From contig OX485805.1 in NCBI GenBank assembly GCA_950295325.1, positions 40,721,501 to 40,785,500 of the forward strand: a DNA stretch of 64,000 bases, given 5' to 3'. Within the stretch, counting starts at the first letter, position 1; the number at the start of each line of letters is the position of its first letter. Below, piece by piece: positions 1 through 9,564 of the stretch. Both the position numbers and the translations under genes were made by a program. The stretch is from Polytrichum commune (Eukaryota > Streptophyta > Polytrichopsida > Polytrichales > Polytrichaceae). Under the pieces are notes generated by a model, which was not told the origin of the DNA, ran no database searches, and saw only the letters and a list, made by a program, of their open reading frames with translations.

Positions 1-425
1 GGGAAGACTCCTCAATGATAGTAGGTAGTGGTATTGGTTGAGATCGAGTGACTCGCTTACCGGGGCAAGGGCGAGAGAAGTTGACGGTATCGGGGCGGTG
101 AGTCTCGCCATCATCACCAATTGGAGTGTCCGGTCTTCGCTTCTGCGATCCAAACACCTCGGGGCCCTCAAGGTGTGGATCGCGAGTGCAAAACTCTTCC
201 CCACCGGGCATGTCAAGCAAGACCTTTAGCAACACTGTGGAGTCGCCAGTACGCTGAGCTCGACGTTGAGCTCCCCTGAGCTTCAGTTCTTCTTTGCTTG
301 GACCATCACCGCCAATTCCACCTTTAAGGAATTGGTAGTATGCAACAACTTGTAAGAAGGCGCGAATGTAGTCGTCCACCGTAGCCACTTGTGAGCCCAA
401 AACAATGTCCACATGGGTTGATTAG
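1..425 (-). CDS. MULE-type transposase, 3' part, runs off left edge
   Basis: Seen: the minus strand is open from about 425 to the window edge. It aligns residue by residue with the C-terminal half of the transposase gene at 2947-6700. Shared blocks include VDDYIRAFLQVV (here) against VDDYVRAFLQVV, RRAQRTGD against RRAHRTGD, and HRPDTVNFSRP in both. The SWIM zinc finger expected further downstream would lie outside the window. Unlike the second copy, the stretch around 330 (YYQFLKGGIGG) keeps a single frame, so this copy shows where the other lost a base. Inferred role: DNA transposase of a Mutator-like element. No start, splice site or terminal inverted repeat was found for it here. It could equally be a domesticated relative; the window does not decide. 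Confidence 0.6.
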
Positions 426-2946
426 CCTTTAAAGTTGTTAGAATTTAGACTTTGATTTTTCATGAATTGTTATAAAACATAAACAGAGTGTAAACTTTGA
501 AGCTTGTGCTAGAATTAAGTTTGAAGCTCAAAAGATAGTGCTAGATGGTTTGGGGAATCAGTTGGGATTAATTGAAATTAGTCAGGTGTGAGTCCAAAAT
601 TGCGCTCACCGGTGTTCTTTATCCTCAAATCATTAAAAGGTTGGGCTTGGGTATTGTCTTAAAAGCTCAGGAAAAGATAAAAAAGAGTGAAGCATAGTGT
701 AGGACTTGCAATTGAAGTTAGAAATTAGATTAGGAATTATGTTAGAGCATTAGGTTAGAAGGGTGATGTTAATGATTCAACAGTGGGAAAATGAGACTTA
801 GAGCTAGGGGGGGGGGGGTGAATTCTGGCTTAATGCTCCGCGAGTAAGGGCCAGGCTGGGATTATTGTTTGATTAAGGCTCAATTCGGGTTAGTTTAGGA
901 AAGGGGACTGGGTTGACTTTGGATAAGGAAACTGGTCGATTCAGGGGGAACCTCTGTTCGGTCCAGAGAGCTTCATGCTCTCGGGAGGAGACTCTCGGCG
1001 CTCGGGACACCCAGACCAGGGGGAATATTAATGCGGCGACTGGAGAAGCAGGGGAGAGGCACGCAGAGAAGCAGCCAGGGGATCTGAGCAAGGAGTAGAG
1101 GGAGGAAAACTCTGCTTTTGTAGGATGGGAGGTAGGACGTAAGGATGGCGGCTGGAGTGGAGGGCTCTGGCTTATCCGTCAGCCAACAAGCGGGACTGAG
1201 CCAGCTGCCAGGGATGCGGCCGCTACCTGGTTTTGGGCGACTGAGGTAAGAGTAGAGCAGGTCGCATTCGGAGGGCGAAAAGGGTAGCTGGGAGATTTGG
1301 GTCTTCGGAGCTGAAGCACGTAGCGAGTGGTGGCTGCATTGCTGCATTGTTGCATTGTGAGGAGAGAGCGCATGGACCTGGGCAACCATCGACGCTATCA
1401 ACTGGGATGATCCTGGATGCTCGGTGAGGAGTTGTGCTGTGGGGGAACCGAGAGTCTGCCGAAGGGGGATTCCGGTAGCTGCGGGGCCAGATCACATCTC
1501 AGTCCCGAGCTGTCAACCAGAAGATCGCGGCGCGGCATCACCTGATTCCTGAAGCTCGGGGGTGGCTGGTAAAAATCTAATTCGGTGCGTTCACAGAAGA
1601 GGTTGTGCGGTTAGCCAGGGGTAAGATGTTTACACTCCGAGCAGAATCTTGGGAAAAGGAGTCAATTGCATTCCCCTGGGATCTGATCTTTTGTGGCAGC
1701 GAGGGGGATAGGAGACTGGCTGGGGTAGCCAGAGTTTTCACTGGCTCGGCGATGAGGAGGTGGCAGCGGGACTGACCCTGATGCGACTCAACGGGGATTG
1801 CACGACAGTAAGGACTGAGGTGGTTGCTAATGCGGTCAAGGCTAAAGGGCATACCCAACCTAGACTCAATGATCTTGGGCAACCAGGCTGTGAGGGCGAT
1901 AGAGGCAGCGTTGGCTTCAGCTGCAAGGAGGCACGGAGTTTAGCAGTCAACAAAGCTGGTCACGTGGCAGAAGCACAACGGCTTCATAGCCACTGATGGG
2001 CAAGGTCCAATTAATTGGGGAGCAAAGGCTAGCATTTAGCAGGGTTTAAGTAGAATTCTCTCACCACGATGGTGAGAGGAGAGGCCTTGTGAGGAGCAAG
2101 GAGGATAGAATGAGAACGTGTTGCTTGGATTGAATAGTGTGGATTTGGTGACTAAGGGGCAATTGTTAGGTGTGATTGATGTGGCCTCAGGACCAAGGAT
2201 TTTGGTTCGGTGGTTATGTAAGTGTGTGTGTGATTAATACATTCAACACAGGAGGGGGAGTATTCTTAAATACTTGTCACCTCTTGCTAATTGAATAAAA
2301 ACACTGGGGTTCAATGTGGAAATTGTGGAATCATGAAGCCCAACTGTGAGGGGCTAAGTATGTGGGCCATGAACTTTCACCCGGACTACGACGCAAAGGG
2401 GTGGGAGTTTGTGGCTGACACCCGGGTTTGCCGAGGTTAGAATATGCCTAACTTCCTCAATACTTGCTCGAATGGGGCAATAGAATAGTCCATTGGCATC
2501 GGGCGTTGCTAGGGCATGAGCGTAGAGCGTAGATTTTCTGAATTTCGAGCGGAGACTTTTTATTTTTAGTAATAAAATTTCCAAAAATAAAAACATTATT
2601 ATTTTTAATGGTATATTCCTCATAATATCCAAATATTTGAGCCTTATGGCCGTGGAATTTAGTACCCATAACCGTGCAAAATGGGCTTGACATATGGAAA
2701 AAATTTATATGTGACTGAGTTTTGGAGGAAATAGCTGACTTCATTGAAGAGAACTACAAGGACACATGTTCACGGAAGAGCACAAGTGATTCATAAATTT
2801 AACATAGCGAAAAAATAATATATATATATAGATATATATTTATATATACGTATTCACTAAATTGTGAAATTACATAGAGTGACGTGTGTCATACATGTTT
2901 ATGAAAAAGAACATATATATGAGACTAATAAATAAAGTTGATTACT
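426..2946. other. No gene recognised; mixed repeat-like DNA
   Basis: This stretch has only short overlapping open frames on both strands and no recognisable protein motif. It contains a poly-G run near 810, a purine-rich, GC-richer part (about 900-2000), and an AT-rich part with a TA dinucleotide run near 2818-2850. A purine tract at 2252-2262 (aggagggggag) resembles a polypurine tract, but no LTR could be matched next to it. It is probably decayed transposon DNA between the two MULE copies. Confidence 0.4.
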
Positions 2947-5900
2947 CTAAACTGTAGCATGGGCTAAGATCCCCCTTTCAAGAATTGTTTTCACCTCCAA
3001 GAAACTGAGGGTAGGCGCATGCATGAAGAGGTCATGGTCGGCCTCTAGTTTGCAGACTTGTACGTATATATAGTAAAGATGCTTACAAGGTCGGAATGGA
3101 CACCCGCGTCTACCCAGCTTAGCCATTGTCTCTTTGAACGCCGGGCAATTGCAGTCTGGGTAGGCACTGATTGAGAGATGGTAAACTGACTCCGTGGGAG
3201 CTGGTTTAGATTGCAAAGTTACAACGCATCCAAAACCGGGTTGAGGTATCATTACTACCTTCAGAATACTTGCCTTCATTGCTCTAGCGGAATCAATGTT
3301 CTGCATGTGCTTCGAACTGGCACAAGTGATTGAACGGCGCATGTTCTTTGACTTTCGTGTTTTAGGATAAACGTCCGCATTATCTGGCATTGGAACCTGT
3401 GACAGATCCGGTGGCGGTGCTGAACTGTTGAACGTGCGGCTCACAGGAACGCTTTGCTTTTGGGGAAGTTGAAATCCCGCATTCTCCAACGCCTCAATCT
3501 CGGAACGTGTGAGATTGGTCCCTATCTTCACAGGCCAAACCGACGGGATGGGAGGTCGTTCCTCGTAATCCGAAAATGGCTCTATCCATCGTCGATGATA
3601 CCCCTTCACACACCTCTCAATATCGTCAGCATAGAAAAAAAACTGCTCTACCACCTTCTGGTTGCCTTTTTGAGGGTGGGTCCAAAGGCCAGTGTATGTG
3701 GGAGCTGGTGTGCTCTTCCCGTTTTGGACGATACGGGCTGTACATTTTTTTCGAGTGACAGCCATTTGCGCCCAACAAGCCTTCGCAAAAACCTTATTAA
3801 TTCGGGCAATGTGCCATAGCTTCTCATTCACACGAGTCTCCTCCACGGCTGTCACCCGTCCAATATCTATGCCAGTTGAGGCAGGGGGCTGTGTTGGGCG
3901 TTCCACTTCCACGTGAACTTCCTCATGGATGGTACTCAAATTTTGAGCACGAGCACGTGTCACCTTCCGACCCACTCGAGGACGTGAAAAATTAACAGTG
4001 TCTGGCCTATGAGTTTCTTCTTCGGCGCCAAGGGGAAGATCCGGCTTCCGTTTCCTCGACCCAAAAACCTCAGCTCCTTCGAGGTGTGCGTTTCGAGTAC
4101 AGAAATCTTCGGCTCCGGGCATGTTCAAGACGGCTGCGTTCAGGGTAGTCGGATCCCCGGTTCGGTGAGCTCGGCGTTGGGCTGTGCGAAGTCGAAGTTC
4201 TTCTCTCGAGGGTCCAGAGCCTCCCGCTCCACCTTTGAGGTATTGAAGTACCCCACCACTTGCAGGAATGCTCTAACGTAATCGTCGACGGCTGCCACGT
4301 AGAGATCGCCACCCCTATTGCCGGACGCTTGCAACCATTTGTTGTGAACGGTCTCAGCAAGGTTGCAAGAGGGCATTTCAGCTAGTTCATCTAGAGAATA
4401 TTTCTTCTCCTATACGAAGGCAACTGTTTAGAAAATGTTCGGAAACTCAAGTGAGCAAGGAGTAGTCGTGGTGGGCCATGCCATTTAAAAGCAAAAGATT
4501 TAATATTGTTTAGATACTACATTAGACGCAGAGAAAAGAATGCAAACTTAAAGAATTAAATAATTTGAATGAAAGAGTGTATACTTACCAGTTCCATGAA
4601 TCCACCCCACTGCCTGTATCGGAAATGCCAAAACGCAAGCCAGTGGTTCAAATGGTGGAGGCCAGCATCAGAGGTGGCACCCGAAGATGTCCACCAGGCT
4701 TTGATTGCCAAGTAACGTGTTTCAGCCTCTGCCACAAACCATGCATCTTTGTACTGCATACACAATTTCTTGTGTTGATCTTGCAATTCGTGCATGATGT
4801 ATTGTTTGGTGTGTTTTTCTAGGGATTGCGCCCAGTGGAAATAACACGTTCGCTCGCAGCCTTCCATGGGTATCTTTGGGTCTCCGGATCCGTAGATGAT
4901 GCGCACAGCGTTCCAATTGGCTTGCGCACTATCAGCCATGAAACCTTTGAACTGCGGCTTGTGTATTCCATGCCTACCCATGACATGGTTAAGGTTCTTC
5001 CAGAAAACGAGTTGAGCATCTTTGTCCTCAGACTGGAAATCACAGCAAGCAATGGTGAGTACACGTTGGTAAGAGGAGTCGTACACGTGGCAGGCCATGG
5101 TGGTCCAATTGGCAACTCGTTTGACGTGGTCGAACATCATCCAGGAGTGCTCTAAATCGCCGCTAGGTTGCATTCGGCGGACAAGGTCAACACCGCTGCT
5201 AGGTCCCACCTCGGACATCTTGAATATGAAGACCTTGTCGGAGTCGTCACCTTGGCCTGGAAACATGTTTCGTTGCACGTAGGCCGCATCACTAAGCCCT
5301 CTGAGCTTAGTGATGCCATCAAGAACGCCATATCTGCGCAAATACTTGAAACTGTAGACACGGTTTTTTAAGTTAGGGGAATTGAGCTCCTTGCAGCATT
5401 GGAAGATAGGCTCTAGCTGTTCGAGAGAAAGTAAGGTGGGAGGGTCGTCTTCTTCGCGGAGCAAGACGTTACCTAAAACATCCTTGGACGTTTCCAAGAC
5501 TATTTTGGAAATGGTAGCCTGCGGGTTGCGCTCAACATGTTGTTCGATAAAATCGTCGATTATCTTCCGCGTGCCCCTATAGTCTCCTACCTTGACAGGA
5601 TGTTTATGGTTGCCTACATGGATGCAAGCACGCTCTTGCGTATCATCTCCAAAAACGTAAAAGATTTTTGCATCACAAGAAGCTACATAAACAGGAGGTT
5701 CTTTACAGATCTTACACACTAATGTTGAAGTTGGAGGTGGAGCGTCTGCAACAGGGAAAACATCTTTGGAAGAACCTTCGAACTCGACCTCGTTCACTCC
5801 ATATGCGCGTTCAAGCCGCTGCAGAAACCCACATGTGGGATTGTGGCATTGAAGATGACCTACACAGTTAGACGACCGGAATGACAGCCCCAGCGTGTTA

Positions 5901-6700
5901 CTGATGTTAGTAGTCATAGTCTTTGTCCATATATGGCCATCGTAACGTTTGTCCATACCTTCCATAGATTTAGCATTCTTATGGAGGGCAAATGGAAGTG
6001 TGGGAGGAAGAATGAAGATTACATCCCCATTGAACGACGGTGGCAGGAAATCTACAATCTCAGTACGGATGGAATCATAATTCAGCTTTTTAAGTACTGA
6101 CTTGCTTCCAGGCATACTACCCAGGGAACGAAGGGAGGGAAGAATGTTTATGAGTTTAGTAGTTTGCGAAGGTATAAGGGAAGGAGTAGTCCTACGTGAA
6201 TCTTGAGAAGATGAGGGAGATGGACGCTTAGCACTAGACCGGATTGATGGATGGGAAGGCCTCCCCTCTTCATCAGAAGAATCAGACAAATCGATGCTAA
6301 CGCGGAGACCTGGTTCGATCTTGACACGAGACAGTAAGGGGGCTTCAGTGCACAGTGTGGAGGAACTGCGAGGAGTGAGTAGGACTGTAGTCGCGTTCAT
6401 GGACTCCGACAAGCCAAAGACGCGATACCTTCCGGGCTTGAATTTCCAAACGCGAGCATTATTGTCTAACGTTACGGGCTGGACGTATAAGGAATAAAAG
6501 ACATTTCGAGTATCCGGATCGACAACATCTGTCTCTAACCACAAGCTATCAGCATCGAAACCATAACGAATGGATAGCCACTGGGGAGTGAGATCAGCGG
6601 TTCCATCAGGGCCAGGAGGTATGCATGTAGGGATAAGAGATCCAGGAGAAACAAGTTCGATGACATCGACGAGTGGAGCTTGGACAGCAGCGGAAGACAT
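2947..6700 (-). pseudogene. MULE-like transposase with SWIM zinc finger, frameshifted
   Basis: Start is taken at ATG 6700 (MSSAAVQAP), inside a longer open frame beginning at 6817. Exon 1 is 6700-4589. An intron at 4588-4410 has a GTAAGT donor and TATAG acceptor and joins in phase to exon 2 at 4409 (EKKYSLDELAEM). Counting from 6700, the DDE-type core shows Asp at about residue 541 (HVYDSS), Asp at about 590 (FMADSAQAN) and a Cys-x2-His (CYFH) at about 619-622, as in MULE transposases. The third acidic residue was not assigned. The C-terminal part has a SWIM finger at about 3080-3153 (CNC...CKH). The reading frame shifts once at 4236-4250: compared with the copy at 1-425, one base is missing between the VVGYF and GSGPSREELR blocks. 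Known family role: cut-and-paste transposition in the nucleus. The frameshift suggests a recently dead copy. Terminal inverted repeats were not identified. Confidence 0.75.
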
Positions 6701-6893
6701 TGAGAAACAATTTGACAATGTAATGGGAGAGGGAATTTGCAAAAGAGGGATCGAAAAGAAACAATGGGATATATACATGAGAGGTTGATGAAGACGTTGG
6801 ACATCCCAGACATGCACAGAATGTAGTCAGAAAATGTTTGGTTAAATATGAGAAATAATAATAACCTGTATGAACAGGATTGTGAACAATAAA

Positions 6894-7325
6894 TCATGGA
6901 GTGCTAGACGAAAATGGGGCCTTTGCCATATGGGGCCCTTTGCCATATTTGTCACCGTCATGTTTATGACAATGGTCAATCCCTAAACTACGAACTGCAG
7001 TGCATCCTGCGCAATCGAGTTTCTGACCTTTGGCACTCCTGAATATGGATCTAGAGTAAGTGCCAGGTTTAATAACACCTGCTCTAGAATATGCATGAAT
7101 CTTGAAAGTAGACTTGTTCTGTATCAGTGTTGCATCAACTGCCTGTAATGATGGAGTCTGTGGTTTAGGAACGACGACCGCCGGAGTAACTGAGCAGTCA
7201 GGTGGGTTGAGAATCTTCAGGTTGTTGACGCCTGGAGAACCATCGAATGAAAACGTGGTGTGAATTTGCGATGAACTAGGAGCACCTAATGGAGCAAGGC
7301 TTGGGAGACGTGAGTCAGTACCCAT
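6894..7325 (-). CDS. Hypothetical 143-residue protein with Cys/His cluster
   Basis: The open frame is on the minus strand with ATG at 7325. The N-terminal two thirds are Ser/Pro/Thr-rich. Near the C-terminus is a Cys/His cluster (CAGC, then IDHCHKHDGD) that could bind a metal; IDHCH resembles the zinc site of HNH/endonuclease VII-type proteins, but this is resemblance only. A TATATAAT-like box on the minus strand at about 7378-7386 lies some 55 bp upstream of the ATG, with a CCAAT-like sequence (ATTGG) closer in. It ends about 200 bp upstream of the MULE start on the same strand, so it may be an accessory gene of that element or a separate small gene. No family is assigned. Confidence 0.4.
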   Translation of the reverse strand: MGTDSRLPSLAPLGAPSSSQIHTTFSFDGSPGVNNLKILNPPDCSVTPAVVVPKPQTPSLQAVDATLIQNKSTFKIHAYSRAGVIKPGTYSRSIFRSAKGQKLDCAGCTAVRSLGIDHCHKHDGDKYGKGPHMAKAPFSSSTP

Positions 7326-7377
7326 TGGAGAAGAATATGATGAGATGACATGAAAGAAAGGGTACCAATAATCGGGT

Positions 7378-7386
7378 ATTATATAT
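7378..7386 (-). promoter_or_regulatory. TATA-like box upstream of the 143-residue ORF
   Basis: The minus-strand TATATAAT motif lies about 55 bp upstream of the ATG at 7325. The position is plausible for a short 5' leader, but the region is AT-rich, so chance is possible. Confidence 0.3.
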
Positions 7387-7837
7387 ACCTTGGGTAGACA
7401 CCAATACCCAAATACATGACAACCTATGAGATCAATTAATAGTCAATATTTATTCATGTCAATTCTAGACAACATGTTTCATGTAGGATTAGAATGTACT
7501 CCAGTAATAGTCATTACCTTATGGCCCCTAAATATGATACATGTCAGTATAGACTAATTTTCCTACGGACTAAAAAATAACTCATTCTTGATAACCTAAT
7601 ATATGCTACGCCGAAATGATGAAGGTAAACCCTAAAGGTGTATGAACCTTTTATGGAAACATATGATAATTTGAAAATTTATGGAGGCTGTCATTGTCAA
7701 GGGAGATGCGTAAATATATCAACAAATTCAAAATAGATTAGTAACCGATGTCAGTGTTGTCAGTGACCTAATCTCGGATACCGCGTTTTATTAAACGCGG
7801 GATTATAATTCGATGACGTAGCTTCCTAGAAATTAAA

Positions 7838-7843
7838 TATAAA
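7838..7843 (+). promoter_or_regulatory. TATAAA box upstream of the acidic-protein gene
   Basis: TATAAA on the plus strand lies about 100 bp upstream of the ATG at 7945, with no in-frame ATG conflict. The spacing suits a plant core promoter. The evidence is position and motif only. Confidence 0.4.
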
Positions 7844-7944
7844 GGAAAGGGATTCGGTGGACTAGGTCATTCAAATACAAGTTGTGTTGTAGTTCGGTTT
7901 AGGGTGTTATCATTGTTCTACAAATTTGTGTAGTTTGATCAGCT

Positions 7945-8631
7945 ATGGAGCCAACTATGGAGGGTACGAGTAGTAAAACAGACAAAGTGAATGAGGGAGG
8001 GCGGGGGAGGAAGAAGAAGAGAGGTGGTATAAAATTCAGTGGAGCCAAGGCTTTGCGACGGAACGCGTTGCGGAAGAGGGATGCCTCGGGTTCTTGCGAA
8101 GACGATCGAATAGTAGATGAAGTAGATAAGAACGATGAGGACGAGCCAGGAATGTTTAGAAAGACTATCGAGATGCGGCCGTTGAACTTGGATGCTGTTG
8201 TTGAAAATGTTGATGGTGAAGAAGAAGACGATGGAGGGGAAAAGGACAAAGAAATTGAAGAGCAAGAATGTAGAAGGCCCTCATCATCGAGGAGTGATTC
8301 TTTGGGATTCAAACATGACAGTGACGAAGAAGGGATCGATAAAGTTGTAAATTCCAAGACCCTAAAGCCTTGAAAGATGAGTATTAAACCTAAGTCATAT
8401 TCTACCTTGCGTTGATGTGTATAGTACGAAGAAAGTGAGACACTGGTTGGTGAAATTTTTGGGCAGCAAGACGAGCACGGAAGTGTTGCAATTGAGGGCG
8501 CACCCAATGAAGATCAAGTCGAAGAACGCGATGTGATGGACTGCAAGAAACTAGGAGAGGAAGAAGAATTAGATGAAGGATTCCTGGTACTTATCCCAAA
8601 CCCTGGAAATTTGATGTTTATGATAATTTGA
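7945..8631 (+). CDS. Hypothetical acidic protein, two exons, about 202 residues
   Basis: Exon 1 is 7945-8346. An intron at 8347-8424 (GTAAAT...TATAG, 78 bp) joins in phase to exon 2 at 8425-8631, ending in TGA. Residues about 20-50 are basic (GRGRKKKRGG, ALRRNALRKRD), a possible nuclear localisation signal. The rest is strongly acidic with Glu/Asp runs (GEEEDDGGEKDKEIEE; EEEELDEG). No catalytic motif or known domain was recognised. The intron removes the stop that otherwise ends the first frame, and exon 2 then stays open for 68 codons, which supports the model. It could be a small chromatin-associated protein or a gene carried by the neighbouring transposon. The function is unknown. Confidence 0.45.
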
Positions 8632-8953
8632 CAATGGATTAGGAACACATGTTGGGTAGATGTCATAAGGATATATTACGATTGTTTATATCGATTGTTG
8701 GTCACCTGATTATAGATGTCTTTCTTAGGCAGTTGACAATGAAACGATGTTACTCCATTATTTGCAAGTTTGACTCTATAAATGTTAACAGATGGAATAC
8801 AACCATAATATGGATGATAAAAAATACACATCCAGTAAAATCACATATGGTGATTGTGAGGGAGAGGATTGTAAGGTGGAACCCATTCCATCTTATAGTG
8901 ACTTGCAATCTAGTTCTGGTAGCATTAGAAGGGGTAGGCATCTAGTTCTCTTG

Positions 8954-9405
8954 CTGCCTGCCCGGAGGGGCGGGGCAGGGTTCGGGAGACTTTGGAACTC
9001 AACCAGCTAAAATCCGGCCCTTCACAACTTATACCGGTTTTTCCAGAATTTGTCCGGTTGCAAACTTGTTGCCATTAATTAGGACTGGCCAATATCCTAT
9101 AATTTTTTTTCGAGTGCCGGTTAATTTATTCTTCATTGTAATGACAACCGGCCAAAAACTTGGGCATGTGTTAAATAGGAGCAACACATGCCCAAGTTCT
9201 TGGCCGGTTGTCATTACAATGAAGAATAAATTAACCGGCACTTGAAAAAACATATTATAGAATATTGGCCGGTCCAAATTAATGCCAACAAGTTTGCAAC
9301 CGGTCAAATTCTGAAGAAACCGGTAGATGTTGGGAAGGGCCGGATTTTAGCTGGTTGAGTTCCAAAGTCTCCCGAACCTTGCCCCGCCCCTCCCGCAGGC
9401 GGCAG
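8954..9405. repeat. Large foldback (inverted repeat) with about 220-bp arms
   Basis: Arms 8954-9172 and 9183-9405 are nearly perfect reverse complements around a loop of about 10 bp at 9173-9182. The outer ends are GC-rich (GGGGCGGGGC against GCCCCGCCCC). The inner part is AT-rich, with repeated CCGGT/ACCGG boxes. Transcribed, it would form one long hairpin. It resembles a foldback transposon or hairpin MITE. No clear target-site duplication was found. Confidence 0.85.
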
Positions 9406-9424
9406 TGTCCCAACTCTGTTTGGG

Positions 9425-9560
9425 AGTTCGGGACGAAGGAGGCCGAGGGAAGTGGAGGTAAGGCGAGGGGAAGTCGGAGGAGGGAGGCGAGGGGACGTCA
9501 GAGGAGGGAGGCCGAGGGGAACTGGAGGTAAGGCGAGGGGACGTCGGAGGAGGGAGGCCG
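9425..9560 (+). repeat. Purine-rich GC minisatellite
   Basis: Imperfect tandem copies of a GA/GG-rich unit (ggcgaggggacgtcggagga and variants, about 30-40 bp) lie between the foldback and the 170-bp satellite. The strand is almost purely purine with embedded ACGTC boxes. No coding sense is apparent. Confidence 0.7.
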
Positions 9561-9564
9561 ACGT

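Noticed and set aside
973-1495. Minus-strand ORFs of 68-142 codons near the left end
   Set aside because: They overlap in several frames in a purine-rich (plus strand) region with no motif, start context or similarity to other parts of the window.
7899-8507. A 202-codon Ser-rich ORF on the minus strand
   Set aside because: It is the complement of the acidic-protein gene (GAA/GAT-rich codons read in reverse give Ser/Phe/Leu) and would cross that gene's exon-intron boundary.
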